36,831 nt of DNA from Microbacterium sp. (GTDB lineage Bacteria; Actinomycetota; Actinomycetes; Actinomycetales; Microbacteriaceae). Of the stretch, positions 17,901 through 26,794 are shown in pieces. Made by a program: the position numbers and the translations under genes. Location of the stretch: positions 1 to 36,831 of the forward strand of contig JAQZBG010000004.1 in NCBI GenBank assembly GCA_029239165.1, read 5' to 3'. The notes under the pieces were generated by a model. The model saw nothing but the letters and a program-made list of their open reading frames with translations. It was not told the DNA's origin and searched no databases. The stretch's first letter is position 1. Each line of letters starts with the position of its first letter.

Positions 17901-19593
17901 TGTAGAGGACGGCAGATCTTCCGGTCTGCGTGATCTCCACCTGGGCGGAGGTGTGCAGGCCCCACCGCGATGTCGTGCCCGCAGGCGCAGTGAACTCGTC
18001 TTGCAGGACCACCTGTTGCGACGTGGGAAGGACGCGCACTCCTCGGCGCCATGTACCTGCCGCGGCTCCCTGGGCCGCGCTGAGGTCCGCCACGGCGAAC
18101 GACCCGACCGCGCTCGTACCGGACGACAACAAGCTCCCACCCGGCGCGTCTCGGAAGTCATGGGTGGAATCGCGGTCCAACGTGAGGGTGTTGTGGCCTT
18201 CCAGCCTGTTGCGGTAGTAGTTCCACCGTTCGGACACAGCGCCGCCGTTGCCCCGCGCGTCGTAGCTGGATCGATCGAGGCCGAGTTGCTGCGCCCAGGT
18301 GACTCCCCCCACGGACACCATGACGTCCCCCGCGTCGACGTGTCTGTGGCCTACTGTGGGGTCACCGCCGTAGCGCAGGGCCGCGTAGGGGGCCCTGACA
18401 TCCGTGGCGTCTCCACGCGCCGTCGCGACGCCACCGTCCGCATAGTTCGCGACCCGCGGCCGCGATTGTGAAGCCGGTGCGACCGGGGGAACCGACGGAT
18501 TCCGCCATACGAGGCGCTGCGCCGCCTGACGACTCGTCTCGTTCGCGGCGGACAGCCCCTCCAGGGACGTGTCGCCCGTCAACCGCGCGAGACCGGAGAA
18601 CTCCATTGCTGGGGACACAGCCGTCTCGCTGTCCGCAAACGTGAAAATATCTCCCGACGGGGTCATCAGATCTCGGATGAAGGCCCCGCTGCGCGCGATC
18701 CCGCCGATCCCATCGAGCCCCTGGGTGGAACCGGTCGCGGTCTTCAGCGCATTCAAGAATGTGCTGGCGTACTCGGTCGCGTACTCCCAGTACATGGGTC
18801 CTTCGGGATAACTGCCGTCCGGAAGGTAACCGGTCAGACCGCTCTTGATGGACTCGATCGAGTAGTCGAGCACCTTCTGCGCGTCACCACTCGTATCTTC
18901 GGAAACGATCGCGAGGCTCGCGAGTCCCACACCGCCGTTTCCGACGACGTTCCGGTTGTGCGTCGCTGTCACCCACGAGTTCGGGTCGCTCTCGGGTGAC
19001 TCATACAGGGGAATAGCGGGGCGAATGGCTTTTGTCAGCATCGCGTTGCGAAGGGTCGCGCGGCGCGCGTCCGTCCAGTAGCTGTAGCCCCAGTCGTACG
19101 AGATCGCGAAGGCGTTGGCGATCTCCGCGGTGTGCAGGAAGTTCTTCGGGTTCCAGTCCGGAAACTTGCTTGCTGCGTCGAGGTTCTTCCACAGACCTTC
19201 CATGTACTTCGCGTCGTTCGTCAGCCGCCACGCCATCGAAAGGGTGTAGGACCGCTCGACGAGATACTTCGCCGTCGTCAGAGTGCTCTCTGGATTCTGC
19301 AGGTCGTACGACACGACGGGCAGCGTGAGCTGGTAGTTCGCGGAGTTGAGGACGTCCTTTTGCAGGCGCGCGGAAACGGCATCTGTCCCGGTGTTGGAAC
19401 GAATCGTGGCGAAGTCGTTGGCGCTCGAGACGAGAAGTCGCGGATGACTCGTGGCGACCGACACGGCGGCCGGGACGGCCGCGATCGCAGCGGGGGCAGG
19501 AACGGCGATGTCAGCCATGAGCACCGCACCCATAAAGAGGGATGCAGCCAGCATGGCCCACTTTCGCCGCGAAGAGGACGGTGTGGCGCGCAT
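14998..19593 (-). CDS. Secreted heparinase II/III-like (alginate-lyase-fold) polysaccharide lyase with duplicated F5/8C-like, Ig-like and DNRLRE/CBM96-like domains
   Basis: ORF 14998..19638; likely ATG at 19593 (MRATPSSSRRKWAMLAASLFMGAVLMADIAVPAPA signal peptide). SHPRLLVSSANDF, HNRNVVGNGGVGLASLAI, YPEGPMYWEYATEY, GHRHVDAGDVMVSVGG, GHNTLTLDRD typical of this lyase fold. Confidence 0.85.
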   Translation of the reverse strand: MRATPSSSRRKWAMLAASLFMGAVLMADIAVPAPAAIAAVPAAVSVATSHPRLLVSSANDFATIRSNTGTDAVSARLQKDVLNSANYQLTLPVVSYDLQNPESTLTTAKYLVERSYTLSMAWRLTNDAKYMEGLWKNLDAASKFPDWNPKNFLHTAEIANAFAISYDWGYSYWTDARRATLRNAMLTKAIRPAIPLYESPESDPNSWVTATHNRNVVGNGGVGLASLAIVSEDTSGDAQKVLDYSIESIKSGLTGYLPDGSYPEGPMYWEYATEYASTFLNALKTATGSTQGLDGIGGIARSGAFIRDLMTPSGDIFTFADSETAVSPAMEFSGLARLTGDTSLEGLSAANETSRQAAQRLVWRNPSVPPVAPASQSRPRVANYADGGVATARGDATDVRAPYAALRYGGDPTVGHRHVDAGDVMVSVGGVTWAQQLGLDRSSYDARGNGGAVSERWNYYRNRLEGHNTLTLDRDSTHDFRDAPGGSLLSSGTSAVGSFAVADLSAAQGAAAGTWRRGVRVLPTSQQVVLQDEFTAPAGTTSRWGLHTSAQVEITQTGRSAVLYKDGQRLLVELSASSGVRFRATPAVPSPISPRPEQDENTGVTKLVVDVPGGSAQTVAVTMTLLAPTATTASRAGQVTAMNGWGSAPEAAVQLSRLTVDGAGLQGFNASRRSYTVMRDPALPAPKIVARNTSGGTVSVRATTSMPGSYLVGSDLATGVLVTFVPDLTAVKTSTASSTTRGTPGAAHDGNESSGWATSGVQYLELTFRGQIDLNKVDILWTANSSRRIDYRILIPKNDTWAAAASGSYRSASGWSSNTIDSPPRVSKIRIEVSGDPGGDRTSTIREIAISGFRGTPAPANLTPGAWGVSSANGPSTLAVEEWAPLGVTISGAAANAQIELVSGNRGVARIDGTGAVGAAPGSTVLGAYARVGAWEFPSPARALTVVPSQALSLLPVQDTFVEGGASASKNFAGADRLDVKPTLPATPSDGTRVRTSLLRFDLSGVDTTRIASAVLVLTGAIADSAGGDAVRVDAYRPASTWTDTTVTYQNRPGFGAPLGSTLVTRQTGESRLDLTDAAKKTPSAQLSAFDLALGGSAPDNAALMARFGSSESSTPPRLEIVLAPAKATVSTSSATNTLRGTSAATHDGSTSTGWAGRGGATITWVLPQATLLKTVRAAWSPDASQKVSFKLLTSSDGKSWNNEGTYTYSGGPGTADHSFRFSRKVTQVRLELVSSSSTWQAVLREVELLSPGSPPAALPDRLFADATVSMPAKIAIGQTVGVPVKVVDITGATIDKAQVKHVSDSTSVVSVGTDGRLTGRATGVANITTTVSQGPLSRSFTTAVTVYQPGLFTIRTDGDTFSQGGGTADTTLGGLNRLDVKPQSPGSAADGGNIRTSYLTFDLTGTTPASTKSATLALYGSLIDDPSKTQGTVDIYTVSGSWSESTTTYANRPQLGQRIASFTVTREAKTWKIDLTEYIKKLPAGTKRISIALGGTVATTPEALMSRFNSKEAGEATAPTLTIQENVPAG

Positions 19594-19686
19594 GTGGACT
19601 CCGATTTGCAGTAGCTGGCGCGAATGTGTCGCACGCATCCACGGCTTAGCTCAGGGAGCGTCGCAGGTCCAATGTAATTCAGCTAA

Positions 19687-19716
19687 CTCATAATCTCGAG
19701 TGCTTCACGCGAACAA
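19687..19716 (-). promoter_or_regulatory. Candidate promoter of lyase gene
   Basis: On minus strand TTGTTC - 18 nt - TATGAG in a locally AT-richer ~200-bp intergenic region. Confidence 0.25.
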
Positions 19717-19806
19717 ACCCACGCGCCGGAGCATCCAGTTCACATCTTCTCGCCCGCATATGTTTGACACCGCCGCTGCTTTTCCCAACTTCGAGGCCGT
19801 ATGCGT

Positions 19807-20820
19807 TCAGGACCGGCGGCCCGCCTGGGCGATGGCATCCCGATAGGTCGTGACATAGGCCGTCGCCAGCACCGGCCAGTCGAGCATAGAGAGATCGAGC
19901 TCGGCGCGCTCCCCCGCGTCCTTGACGGTCGCCACCGCTCGTTCGAGAGAATCGCCCGCCAGGGGGGAGTCGTACAGGATGACCCAGTCCTCACCGAACT
20001 GCGACTGGTAGTACTCGGTCGCCGCCGTGCGCGGCGCGATGACGGGTCGCTCGAGGCTCAACGCCATCAGGAGAGCGCCGGAGTTGTAAAGGTCGGCATA
20101 CGGAAGCACCACGACGGATGCCTCGACGATCTCCCTGTACAGGTCTTTGTCGGTCACGGCTTCCAGCAGGGTCGTCACCTGACCGGATGCCGTATCCGCA
20201 GCCGATTGCACACCGGTGGCGATCTCGGGAGTATGCGGCCTCCCCACGATCCGTAGGTCGTGTCCACGGTCGCCGAGGTTCGATGCGCCGAACGCCCCGA
20301 TGAGACCCGGCACGTTCTTGTACCCGCGGATGAAGCCGAAATAGAGCAACCGCCGACCGGAAGACGGCGTGCGCACCGCATCGGGGATGACAGAACGGTA
20401 GTGACCGTGGGGGATCACGTCGACCGGGGCCGAGAGGCCGGTCATTTCGACGGCCGGGTTGAGCGCGACGTAGCGATCCACGGCACGGTCCAGCCGCGCG
20501 AGCTCAGCGGCAGCAGCCTCGCCATGGTCTTCATGCGTGGCGAGGTTGTGGATCGTCAGCACGATGGCCGTGCGACGCATCTTCAACAGGCGCACCCAGG
20601 CGCGGAAGCGCAGACGCTTCACCAGCGAGACGAGCGGGTTGGACGCGGCGAAGTACTTCTCGGGCCATTGGAAATGGACCACGTCCCATCGCTCGCGGAA
20701 CGCCGCACCCCAAGAGAAATACGACGAGTCCGTCTGCTCAGACAGCGCGTCGATCAGCAGGGAAGCGAACGGGTTCCCCTGATCGCTCGGGGGGTAGACG
20801 GTGTGCAGAACACGCATCAC
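19807..20820 (-). CDS. Glycosyltransferase (GT4-like)
   Basis: 337 aa; GTG start overlapping upstream stop; RVLHTVYPPSDQGNPFASLLIDAL, LLYFGFIRGYKNVPGLIGAFG, SGALLMALSLERPVIAPRTAATEY. Confidence 0.82.
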   Translation of the reverse strand: MMRVLHTVYPPSDQGNPFASLLIDALSEQTDSSYFSWGAAFRERWDVVHFQWPEKYFAASNPLVSLVKRLRFRAWVRLLKMRRTAIVLTIHNLATHEDHGEAAAAELARLDRAVDRYVALNPAVEMTGLSAPVDVIPHGHYRSVIPDAVRTPSSGRRLLYFGFIRGYKNVPGLIGAFGASNLGDRGHDLRIVGRPHTPEIATGVQSAADTASGQVTTLLEAVTDKDLYREIVEASVVVLPYADLYNSGALLMALSLERPVIAPRTAATEYYQSQFGEDWVILYDSPLAGDSLERAVATVKDAGERAELDLSMLDWPVLATAYVTTYRDAIAQAGRRS

Positions 20821-21659
20821 GCACCGCCCGCAGTCCGCGCGATGGACGGCACGAAGACGTCAGCGGGGAACGCAGCGAGCAGGGGGGCGCTGGACCAGCC
20901 GGCGAGAGCGTCCTCATGGCGGTGGCGAGACGTCGAGGCGTGGGCCAGAGCCGATGCGAAGTCCGCGAACATCGGCAGCTCGTCGCGACCCGTACCTCGC
21001 GCATAGTCCTCATACTTGAAGGAGCTCTCGGCCGACGGCTTGATGAGGGCAACCGGAACCCCCAGCATCTCGGCGAAGACGAGCGCGTGCAGAGACGAAG
21101 TGACGACCGCCTCACTCGCGGCGATCTCTGCGAGGACTTGCCGGAGCGGCGATCGCGGCGAGACGACATGACCGGTGGGAACGGGGCGCCCCAGATCGTT
21201 CAGGTTCGGGACGTAGAGGACCTCCCTCGACGCTTCACGAGGGGGACGATCGAATCCCAGCTCGAAGAGCAGCAGAGCGGGATCCCCGTATACCGCGGGG
21301 GCTTGCTCACCGGTCCGGTCGGAGACCCACTGCCTGGTGAGCGGGCCGCGGACGGCGCGGACGTCGAGGGTGCTCCACCGATAACGGTCGGAGGGGATCT
21401 TGCCGTTGACGCCGCTTCCCCACACCACGTCGCCGTCGTCGGCGAAGTGCAGCACCGAGCCCACGGAGAACAGACGGACCGGGTCACCCGAACGGGAGTG
21501 CGGTGACAGCCCCAGCCGTTCCCGCACGAGTTCCACGACCATCGGGCCGACCAGATCACCGAAATTGTTCTTCCGGGGTCCGAGAGCAAACCGACGCACG
21601 AAGGGCAGATTCAGGGACGTGCGCGGATTCCACGCGAAAGTCTCGACGCGACCGGTCAA
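20817..21659 (-). CDS. Polysaccharide pyruvyl transferase family protein
   Basis: 280 aa, TTG start; NNFGDLVGPMVVELV, DDGDVVWGSGVNGKI, LDVRAVRGPLTRQWV, VVTSSLHALVFAEMLGVPVALI typical of CsaB/PssM-type family. Confidence 0.85.
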   Translation of the reverse strand: MTGRVETFAWNPRTSLNLPFVRRFALGPRKNNFGDLVGPMVVELVRERLGLSPHSRSGDPVRLFSVGSVLHFADDGDVVWGSGVNGKIPSDRYRWSTLDVRAVRGPLTRQWVSDRTGEQAPAVYGDPALLLFELGFDRPPREASREVLYVPNLNDLGRPVPTGHVVSPRSPLRQVLAEIAASEAVVTSSLHALVFAEMLGVPVALIKPSAESSFKYEDYARGTGRDELPMFADFASALAHASTSRHRHEDALAGWSSAPLLAAFPADVFVPSIARTAGGA

Positions 21660-23101
21660 CGGAAACTCCTTCGAACCATGTGGATGATCGCCTTCACGTC
21701 ACGGCTGATCGGCTTGGCGATCAGTGCTGCGAGAGCGTAGAACGCGAGGCCGATCGCCATGCCGATGACGATGCGAGCGATGGGGATCAGGTCGTGGAAC
21801 AGCAACGTGTCGGTCGAGAACACCGCGCCAGCCATCAGCACGTTCACGGCGATCCCCCGCAGGCCCGTACGAACGATCACACCGATGTCCATGCCGGTCC
21901 GGCGCATCGGGAAGGCCGACAGCACGATCCAGTTCAGAGCGAGACTTGCGGCCACCGCCACGGCCACGCCAGTCGGCCCGAAGGGCGCCCCGGCGATGAT
22001 GAGGATAACCATGAGGCTTCGCGTGACGATGGAGAAACGCAGTTGCAAGCCGGTCAGCCCACAGGCGAGGAACGACCAGTAGTAGACGTACCCCATGACC
22101 TGGAAGATGCCGCCGAAAGCCAGGATCGCGAAGATACCCGCCGACGACGTCCACTGGGCGCCGAGAGCAACCTCGATGACGGGGGTGGCCAGAGCGGCCC
22201 CCAGACAGAACGCAGCCCCCAGCACGTAGGTCATGCCGAGCTGCGCCTGGACCACGTAACGGCTCATCTGCGCACGGTCCGTCTGCTGCCGGGACAGGAT
22301 CGGCAGAGCGACCCGTGTCAGCGGAGCGGCGATCTGCTGGACGGGGATCTTGAACAGCTGGTACGCGCGATCGTAGAGACCGAGAGCCTCGGGTCCCGAA
22401 GTGCGCCCCAGCGCGACCGAGTCGACATTGCCGCTGACATACGAGAGCGCTTGCACGCCGAACGAGTTGGCGGCGAAGGCCAGGAGAGGCCGCATCGGCG
22501 CTCGAGAAGGGAACCGGGGCATCCACGCGGCGAGGATCGTGGTGAGCAGAAGCAGCATGCCGCCAGCCGCGAGTTGCTGACCGACCAGCGCCCAGTACCC
22601 GGCGCCGTTCACCGCGAGCAGCGCCGCGACACCCAGTCCCGAGGCCTGCGAGGCGATGTCGATGAGGGCGAGACGGCCAAAGCTGAGGCTTCGCGTGAGA
22701 TGCGCGGTGAACTGCGAAGCCAGCGCCGACAGAACGAAGCCGATCGCCATCACCCGCACGACCATCGCCACGCCGTCGACCTGGTAGAAGGCTTCGATCA
22801 GCGGCGCCGCGAGGAAGAACGAGACGTAAAGGACGATGCCGACGCTCGAGCTGATCCAAAAGAGGTTCGACCGCTGCTGGTTCGTGATGTCCTTGGCCTG
22901 TACAGCCGCATTGGATAGTCCGAAGTCGCCCAGGAGAGCAGCGAAGCCCGTGACCGCCAAGACCATCGCGAACAGTCCGAAGTCGTCCGGGGAGAGCAAC
23001 CGCGCGAGGACCACGGTCGAAGTGAGCTGGAGGACGAACTTGACGGCCTGGCCCCCGAGCGTCACGCGCGCTCCGCGCGCAGCCTTCCCTCCATCAGACA
23101 T
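21656..23101 (-). CDS. Wzx-type flippase / MOP-superfamily lipopolysaccharide exporter
   Basis: ORF 21656..23110; ATG at 23101 (MSDGGKAARGARVTLGGQAVKFVLQLTSTVVLARLLSPDDFGLFAMVLAVTGFAALLGDFGLSNAAVQ); multiple TM segments. Confidence 0.92.
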   Translation of the reverse strand: MSDGGKAARGARVTLGGQAVKFVLQLTSTVVLARLLSPDDFGLFAMVLAVTGFAALLGDFGLSNAAVQAKDITNQQRSNLFWISSSVGIVLYVSFFLAAPLIEAFYQVDGVAMVVRVMAIGFVLSALASQFTAHLTRSLSFGRLALIDIASQASGLGVAALLAVNGAGYWALVGQQLAAGGMLLLLTTILAAWMPRFPSRAPMRPLLAFAANSFGVQALSYVSGNVDSVALGRTSGPEALGLYDRAYQLFKIPVQQIAAPLTRVALPILSRQQTDRAQMSRYVVQAQLGMTYVLGAAFCLGAALATPVIEVALGAQWTSSAGIFAILAFGGIFQVMGYVYYWSFLACGLTGLQLRFSIVTRSLMVILIIAGAPFGPTGVAVAVAASLALNWIVLSAFPMRRTGMDIGVIVRTGLRGIAVNVLMAGAVFSTDTLLFHDLIPIARIVIGMAIGLAFYALAALIAKPISRDVKAIIHMVRRSFR

Positions 23102-23161
23102 GGTGGACACCGGACACCCCGGTCATCGCCGGACGCGACACGTTCGATTCGATGCCCCCGG

Positions 23162-24535
23162 TCATCGGGCAGCGGCCGGCGCGGGCTTCGAGGTCTTTTT
23201 CGAGGACTTCTTCGCCGCCTGTTCGAAGGAACTCAGTGTTTCCAACCCGACGCCAGCGCGCGCCGAGGAAAGGAACCCCACGGTGAACATCCAGAGCCCA
23301 ACAATCAGTACAGAGATCATGCCCCAGCCCGTGAGCAGGATGATTCCCATTCCCGGAATGGCGTAGACGATGACGCGCGGAGCGTGCATGTACTCGCTCG
23401 AGCGGAAGAACCGCGCGATCGCCCACACGATCAAGATGATAAGAGGCAAGAAAAACAGAATGGCGAGGACGATCCCCAGCTCCGCGGTCATGAGGAGAAA
23501 CGCGTTGTGGACGGGGTATCCGGAGGCCGTGGCGGCGTCCACCTTCCCGACGACAAAGATGTAGGCATTCGGTCCCGTACCGATGAGGAAGTCCGACTTG
23601 AGCTGTCGCAGCGCAGCAGCGAGCAGCAGCGGACGCAGCCCCCCCTGCGCGTCATCCTCGAATCGCTCGAGGACAAGCGGACCGATGATCGTCGCGGCAC
23701 CAAGCAGGACGATGGCTCCACCCACGCGTGTGCCCACTCTCGCCCGTCCGGGGAAGGTCAGAATCCACGCGGCCAAGAGGATCGCCATCGCGATCAAGTT
23801 GGCTCGGCTGACCGTCAGGCCACCGACCAACGCGGCCGCCCCGACGCACAGGAACGCCAGGCGAGAGATTCGCTTGTTGGCTGCCGTGGTGAACGGCAGC
23901 GACATGAGCATGAGCGCGAAGGCCACCTTCGACAGGTTGGCCGGGTGGCCGATGGTGCCCGAGACCCGGCCGACGGTCTGCTCGAGTGTACGCTCCGAGT
24001 TGACCAGGCCCGTGGGCAGATGCACCCCGGCGAGCTGCAGCACCGCGACGCCGAGCTGCAACAGCAGAACCACCAGAACGGCGGTGAGGAAGAATCGCGC
24101 GAACTTCTCTTGATTGAACGCCTCGCGCCCCACAGCCCACCCCACGCCGAACGCCAGCACGGCGCTCAGCAGCACGACGTAGCCCGACCACTGGGGCACG
24201 GTTCCCTGCCAGCTCGTGAACATCCCGACGGTCAGCAGGACCGCGAAGACGACCAGGACCATGGGCAGCTTGAGCCCTCCGCGACCGATCAGAATGATCA
24301 CCGCCGCGATGACGACAACGAGAACCTGCGTTTGCAGACCCAGGGACGCCGGTGCGATGTCGTACGGAGTGGAGTCAGGTGACTCGATGAAGGTGGCGAT
24401 CGTTCGAGGGAAGAGCGCAGCACCGAAGAGGACCACGAGAAGTGCATTCGCCGCGTAACCGAACTTGCGCCCCACGGCAATGGCAATGAACGGGCCGACA
24501 ATCAGCAGCACGATCAGCGCGACGATGGGTAGCAC
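23162..24535 (-). CDS. O-antigen ligase/polymerase family membrane protein (Wzy-like)
   Basis: ORF 23162..24565; GTG at 24535 has GGAGAG RBS. Multi-TM; SGTIGHPANLSKVAFALMLMS, LTVSRANLIAMAILLA, LIGTGPNAYIFVVGKVD, VHNAFLLMTAELG. Confidence 0.87.
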   Translation of the reverse strand: MLPIVALIVLLIVGPFIAIAVGRKFGYAANALLVVLFGAALFPRTIATFIESPDSTPYDIAPASLGLQTQVLVVVIAAVIILIGRGGLKLPMVLVVFAVLLTVGMFTSWQGTVPQWSGYVVLLSAVLAFGVGWAVGREAFNQEKFARFFLTAVLVVLLLQLGVAVLQLAGVHLPTGLVNSERTLEQTVGRVSGTIGHPANLSKVAFALMLMSLPFTTAANKRISRLAFLCVGAAALVGGLTVSRANLIAMAILLAAWILTFPGRARVGTRVGGAIVLLGAATIIGPLVLERFEDDAQGGLRPLLLAAALRQLKSDFLIGTGPNAYIFVVGKVDAATASGYPVHNAFLLMTAELGIVLAILFFLPLIILIVWAIARFFRSSEYMHAPRVIVYAIPGMGIILLTGWGMISVLIVGLWMFTVGFLSSARAGVGLETLSSFEQAAKKSSKKTSKPAPAAAR

Positions 24536-24781
24536 GTCTCTCCACTTTCGCCTCGGACCCGGCAAGGGTCAGCGCAAAAAACACGCGTGATGCGACAGGC
24601 CACCTGCTGCTTCCCCCTCCGGAAATGTTATCAGTTGCCACAGAACGGGTCCGCGAGACCGATTTCGACGGCATCCCGCGAGCACGAAGAATGCGCGAAT
24701 GCCGGATTGTCGGTGCCGCGAAGACGCCCCCGACCCGCGTTCTCGTCTTCGCGCCGTCGAGACGGCTGCGCCGAAACGCTC

Positions 24782-26320
24782 TCAATCGGCGACCCGTCGC
24801 CAGAACTTGAAGCCGACGATCTCGCCCTCGAGCTGATACGACCCGGTGACGAAGATGTCCAGCTGCGGGAAATGATCCTTCTCAGGCGGGCACCAGTTCG
24901 AGATGCCGCAGGACGTCGGTGATTCGACGATAAGCGCCGGCGGTCGCGAGACGATGTCGTTGAAGTACTGCTGCGGAAGTCCGCCGTATGCCTGCTCCAC
25001 GGGAAGGGAGTAGGTGATGGGCGTCGGCGAGAGTCGGTCCGCTGCGGCGAGGATCCATGTCTCGGCACCGTGGACGAGAACGCGATCGTCCGGCGAGGTC
25101 TCAGCGATCACCCGATCGATGATCTGCTGCTGGTACGACCCCGCCACGAAGGCTCCCGCGTCGGAACGGAACCACAGGCCGTAGGCGGACGCGGCGACCG
25201 AGCTCGACAGCGCGAGAGCGATCACAGCCATGATCGACGCGGCCACCGGGAGGGCGCGTCGGGTCAAAAGTCGTGCCGCCCAGCCCGGCGGTACCGCGGG
25301 CACCAGTGGCGACGCCACCACGACCAGCGCGACGGCGAAACCGGCGATCGCGACGACGAGATAGTGCGGGTACGGACGACCGGACACCATCTGCGAGAGG
25401 GCGTCGATCACCCCCACCCCGAGGAAAGCCACCGCGATCACGCCCGCGCGCGTCGGCGCGGCATCCTGTCGGCAGCGATGAATCGCCCCGGCGACGAGGG
25501 CGAGACCCAGCACGGCCACCACGGCGCTCGACACCAGGATCTGCGCGAGCGTCGTGAACGCGGCCAAACGCTCGCTCGCGGGGGCCCCGCCTGAATAGAA
25601 GAGGTTGTACCGGAGGTACTGATCGGCCGCAGCGCGCAGCGCATCGCCGCTCCACAGCCACAGGATGAGTGCTCCACCGACCAGTACGACGACGGTCGAG
25701 ACGACGACGACGAAGAGCACGCGGCGGCGGCTCACGATGAAGATGAGCACGGTGAGGGCGAGAAGACCCAGGACGTTGTTCATGCGGGTGAACAGACCGA
25801 CCGCCAGGGCCATGCCCACGACCGCCCCGACGAGGGCAGCGAGCCGCGCCGACGGTTCCTTCCCGACGCGCAGAGCCGCCTCGGCCACCACGGAGTAGGC
25901 CACGACCTGCACGGGGAACAACCACGTCTCAGTGAAGTTACCGCCTTCGAACACGGCGAGATAGCTCACTCCCGTGAGACCGATCGCGAGCACCGCCCAC
26001 AGACCCAGCCGTCGCGACCAGAGCACACCCGCCACGGCGAGCCCGAGGGCGAGGGCGAGCCCCTCGAGAAGCGGCGCGCCCACGATCCCGCCGCCGATCC
26101 GCCACGCCACGGCTTCGATCGCGGCCAGCAGCGGGCCCTTGTGGTCCCACGAATCGACGTAGGGCATGCCGCCTCGGGCCGTCACCATGCCCGTGTACAG
26201 GAAGACCCCGGAGTCGCGACCGAGGTTTCCGGAGACGACCATCGGCACCGTCGCGATGATCGACACGAGGACGGCCGTCGCCATCGCGGCGAGCGCGGCC
26301 GGGGCTCGCAGGGCTCTCAT
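24782..26320 (-). CDS. Polytopic GT-C-like membrane glycosyltransferase (GT39-like)
   Basis: True start likely ATG 26320 (MRALRAPAALAAMATAVLVSIIATVPMVVSGNLGRDSGVFLYTGMVTARGGMPYVDSWDHKGPLLAAIEA) giving ~512 aa; ATGA overlap with VanZ gene; early acidic motif plus many TMs. Confidence 0.78.
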   Translation of the reverse strand: MRALRAPAALAAMATAVLVSIIATVPMVVSGNLGRDSGVFLYTGMVTARGGMPYVDSWDHKGPLLAAIEAVAWRIGGGIVGAPLLEGLALALGLAVAGVLWSRRLGLWAVLAIGLTGVSYLAVFEGGNFTETWLFPVQVVAYSVVAEAALRVGKEPSARLAALVGAVVGMALAVGLFTRMNNVLGLLALTVLIFIVSRRRVLFVVVVSTVVVLVGGALILWLWSGDALRAAADQYLRYNLFYSGGAPASERLAAFTTLAQILVSSAVVAVLGLALVAGAIHRCRQDAAPTRAGVIAVAFLGVGVIDALSQMVSGRPYPHYLVVAIAGFAVALVVVASPLVPAVPPGWAARLLTRRALPVAASIMAVIALALSSSVAASAYGLWFRSDAGAFVAGSYQQQIIDRVIAETSPDDRVLVHGAETWILAAADRLSPTPITYSLPVEQAYGGLPQQYFNDIVSRPPALIVESPTSCGISNWCPPEKDHFPQLDIFVTGSYQLEGEIVGFKFWRRVAD

Positions 26321-26793
26321 CGTCGCGCCTCCTCCAGGGTGATGACGTGTCGATCCCGCCAGCGCGCGAGCACGCGGCGGTCCCGTTCGTGCACGGCGAG
26401 GACGATGAGCGCGGCGACGGCAACGCCGATCCACCCGCCGAGAGAGTTCGCGACGACGTCGTTGAGGGTTGCGAAACGCGCCGGGAGGAAGAGGAGTTGG
26501 GCACCCTCCAGGCTGAGCGAGACGAGCGGGACGAGCGGGAGCGCCAGCCAGAGCAGTCGCGTCGGAAACACGAGGGATAGGAAGAAACCGAGCGGGATGA
26601 ACATCAGCACGTTGGCCGTGGCTTCGAACCATCGGTAGCCGTACCAGCCGGGGACGCCGTTCCGGTGCAGCACGGCCAGCAGACGCTGGATCGCACTCTC
26701 GTACCCCTGGTCGATCGGTGTCGGCCAGAGCGTCGCCATCAGGACGACGGTGAGACAGATACCGAGGCCCGCGGCCGCGATGAGCAGTCGCAC
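26317..26793 (-). CDS. VanZ family protein
   Basis: 158 aa; ANVLMFIPLGFFLSLVFP...SLSLEGAQLLFLPARFATLNDVVANSLGGWIGVAVA. Confidence 0.9.
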   Translation of the reverse strand: MRLLIAAAGLGICLTVVLMATLWPTPIDQGYESAIQRLLAVLHRNGVPGWYGYRWFEATANVLMFIPLGFFLSLVFPTRLLWLALPLVPLVSLSLEGAQLLFLPARFATLNDVVANSLGGWIGVAVAALIVLAVHERDRRVLARWRDRHVITLEEARR

Positions 26794-26794
26794 G

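Noticed and set aside
19630-19665. tRNA-like string GGCTTAGCTCAGGGAGCG resembling a D-arm
   Set aside because: No acceptor stem pairing, anticodon arm or GGTTCRA T-loop follows; lies in a probable promoter region.
21503-22918. 471-aa plus-strand ORF antisense to the pyruvyltransferase/flippase
   Set aside because: His/Asp/Arg/Glu-rich antisense artefact; opposite strand has recognisable families.
24587-24922. Short plus-strand ORF in the 24566-24781 intergenic region
   Set aside because: Cys/Arg-rich, overlaps the 3' end of the membrane glycosyltransferase antisense, no RBS or family features.
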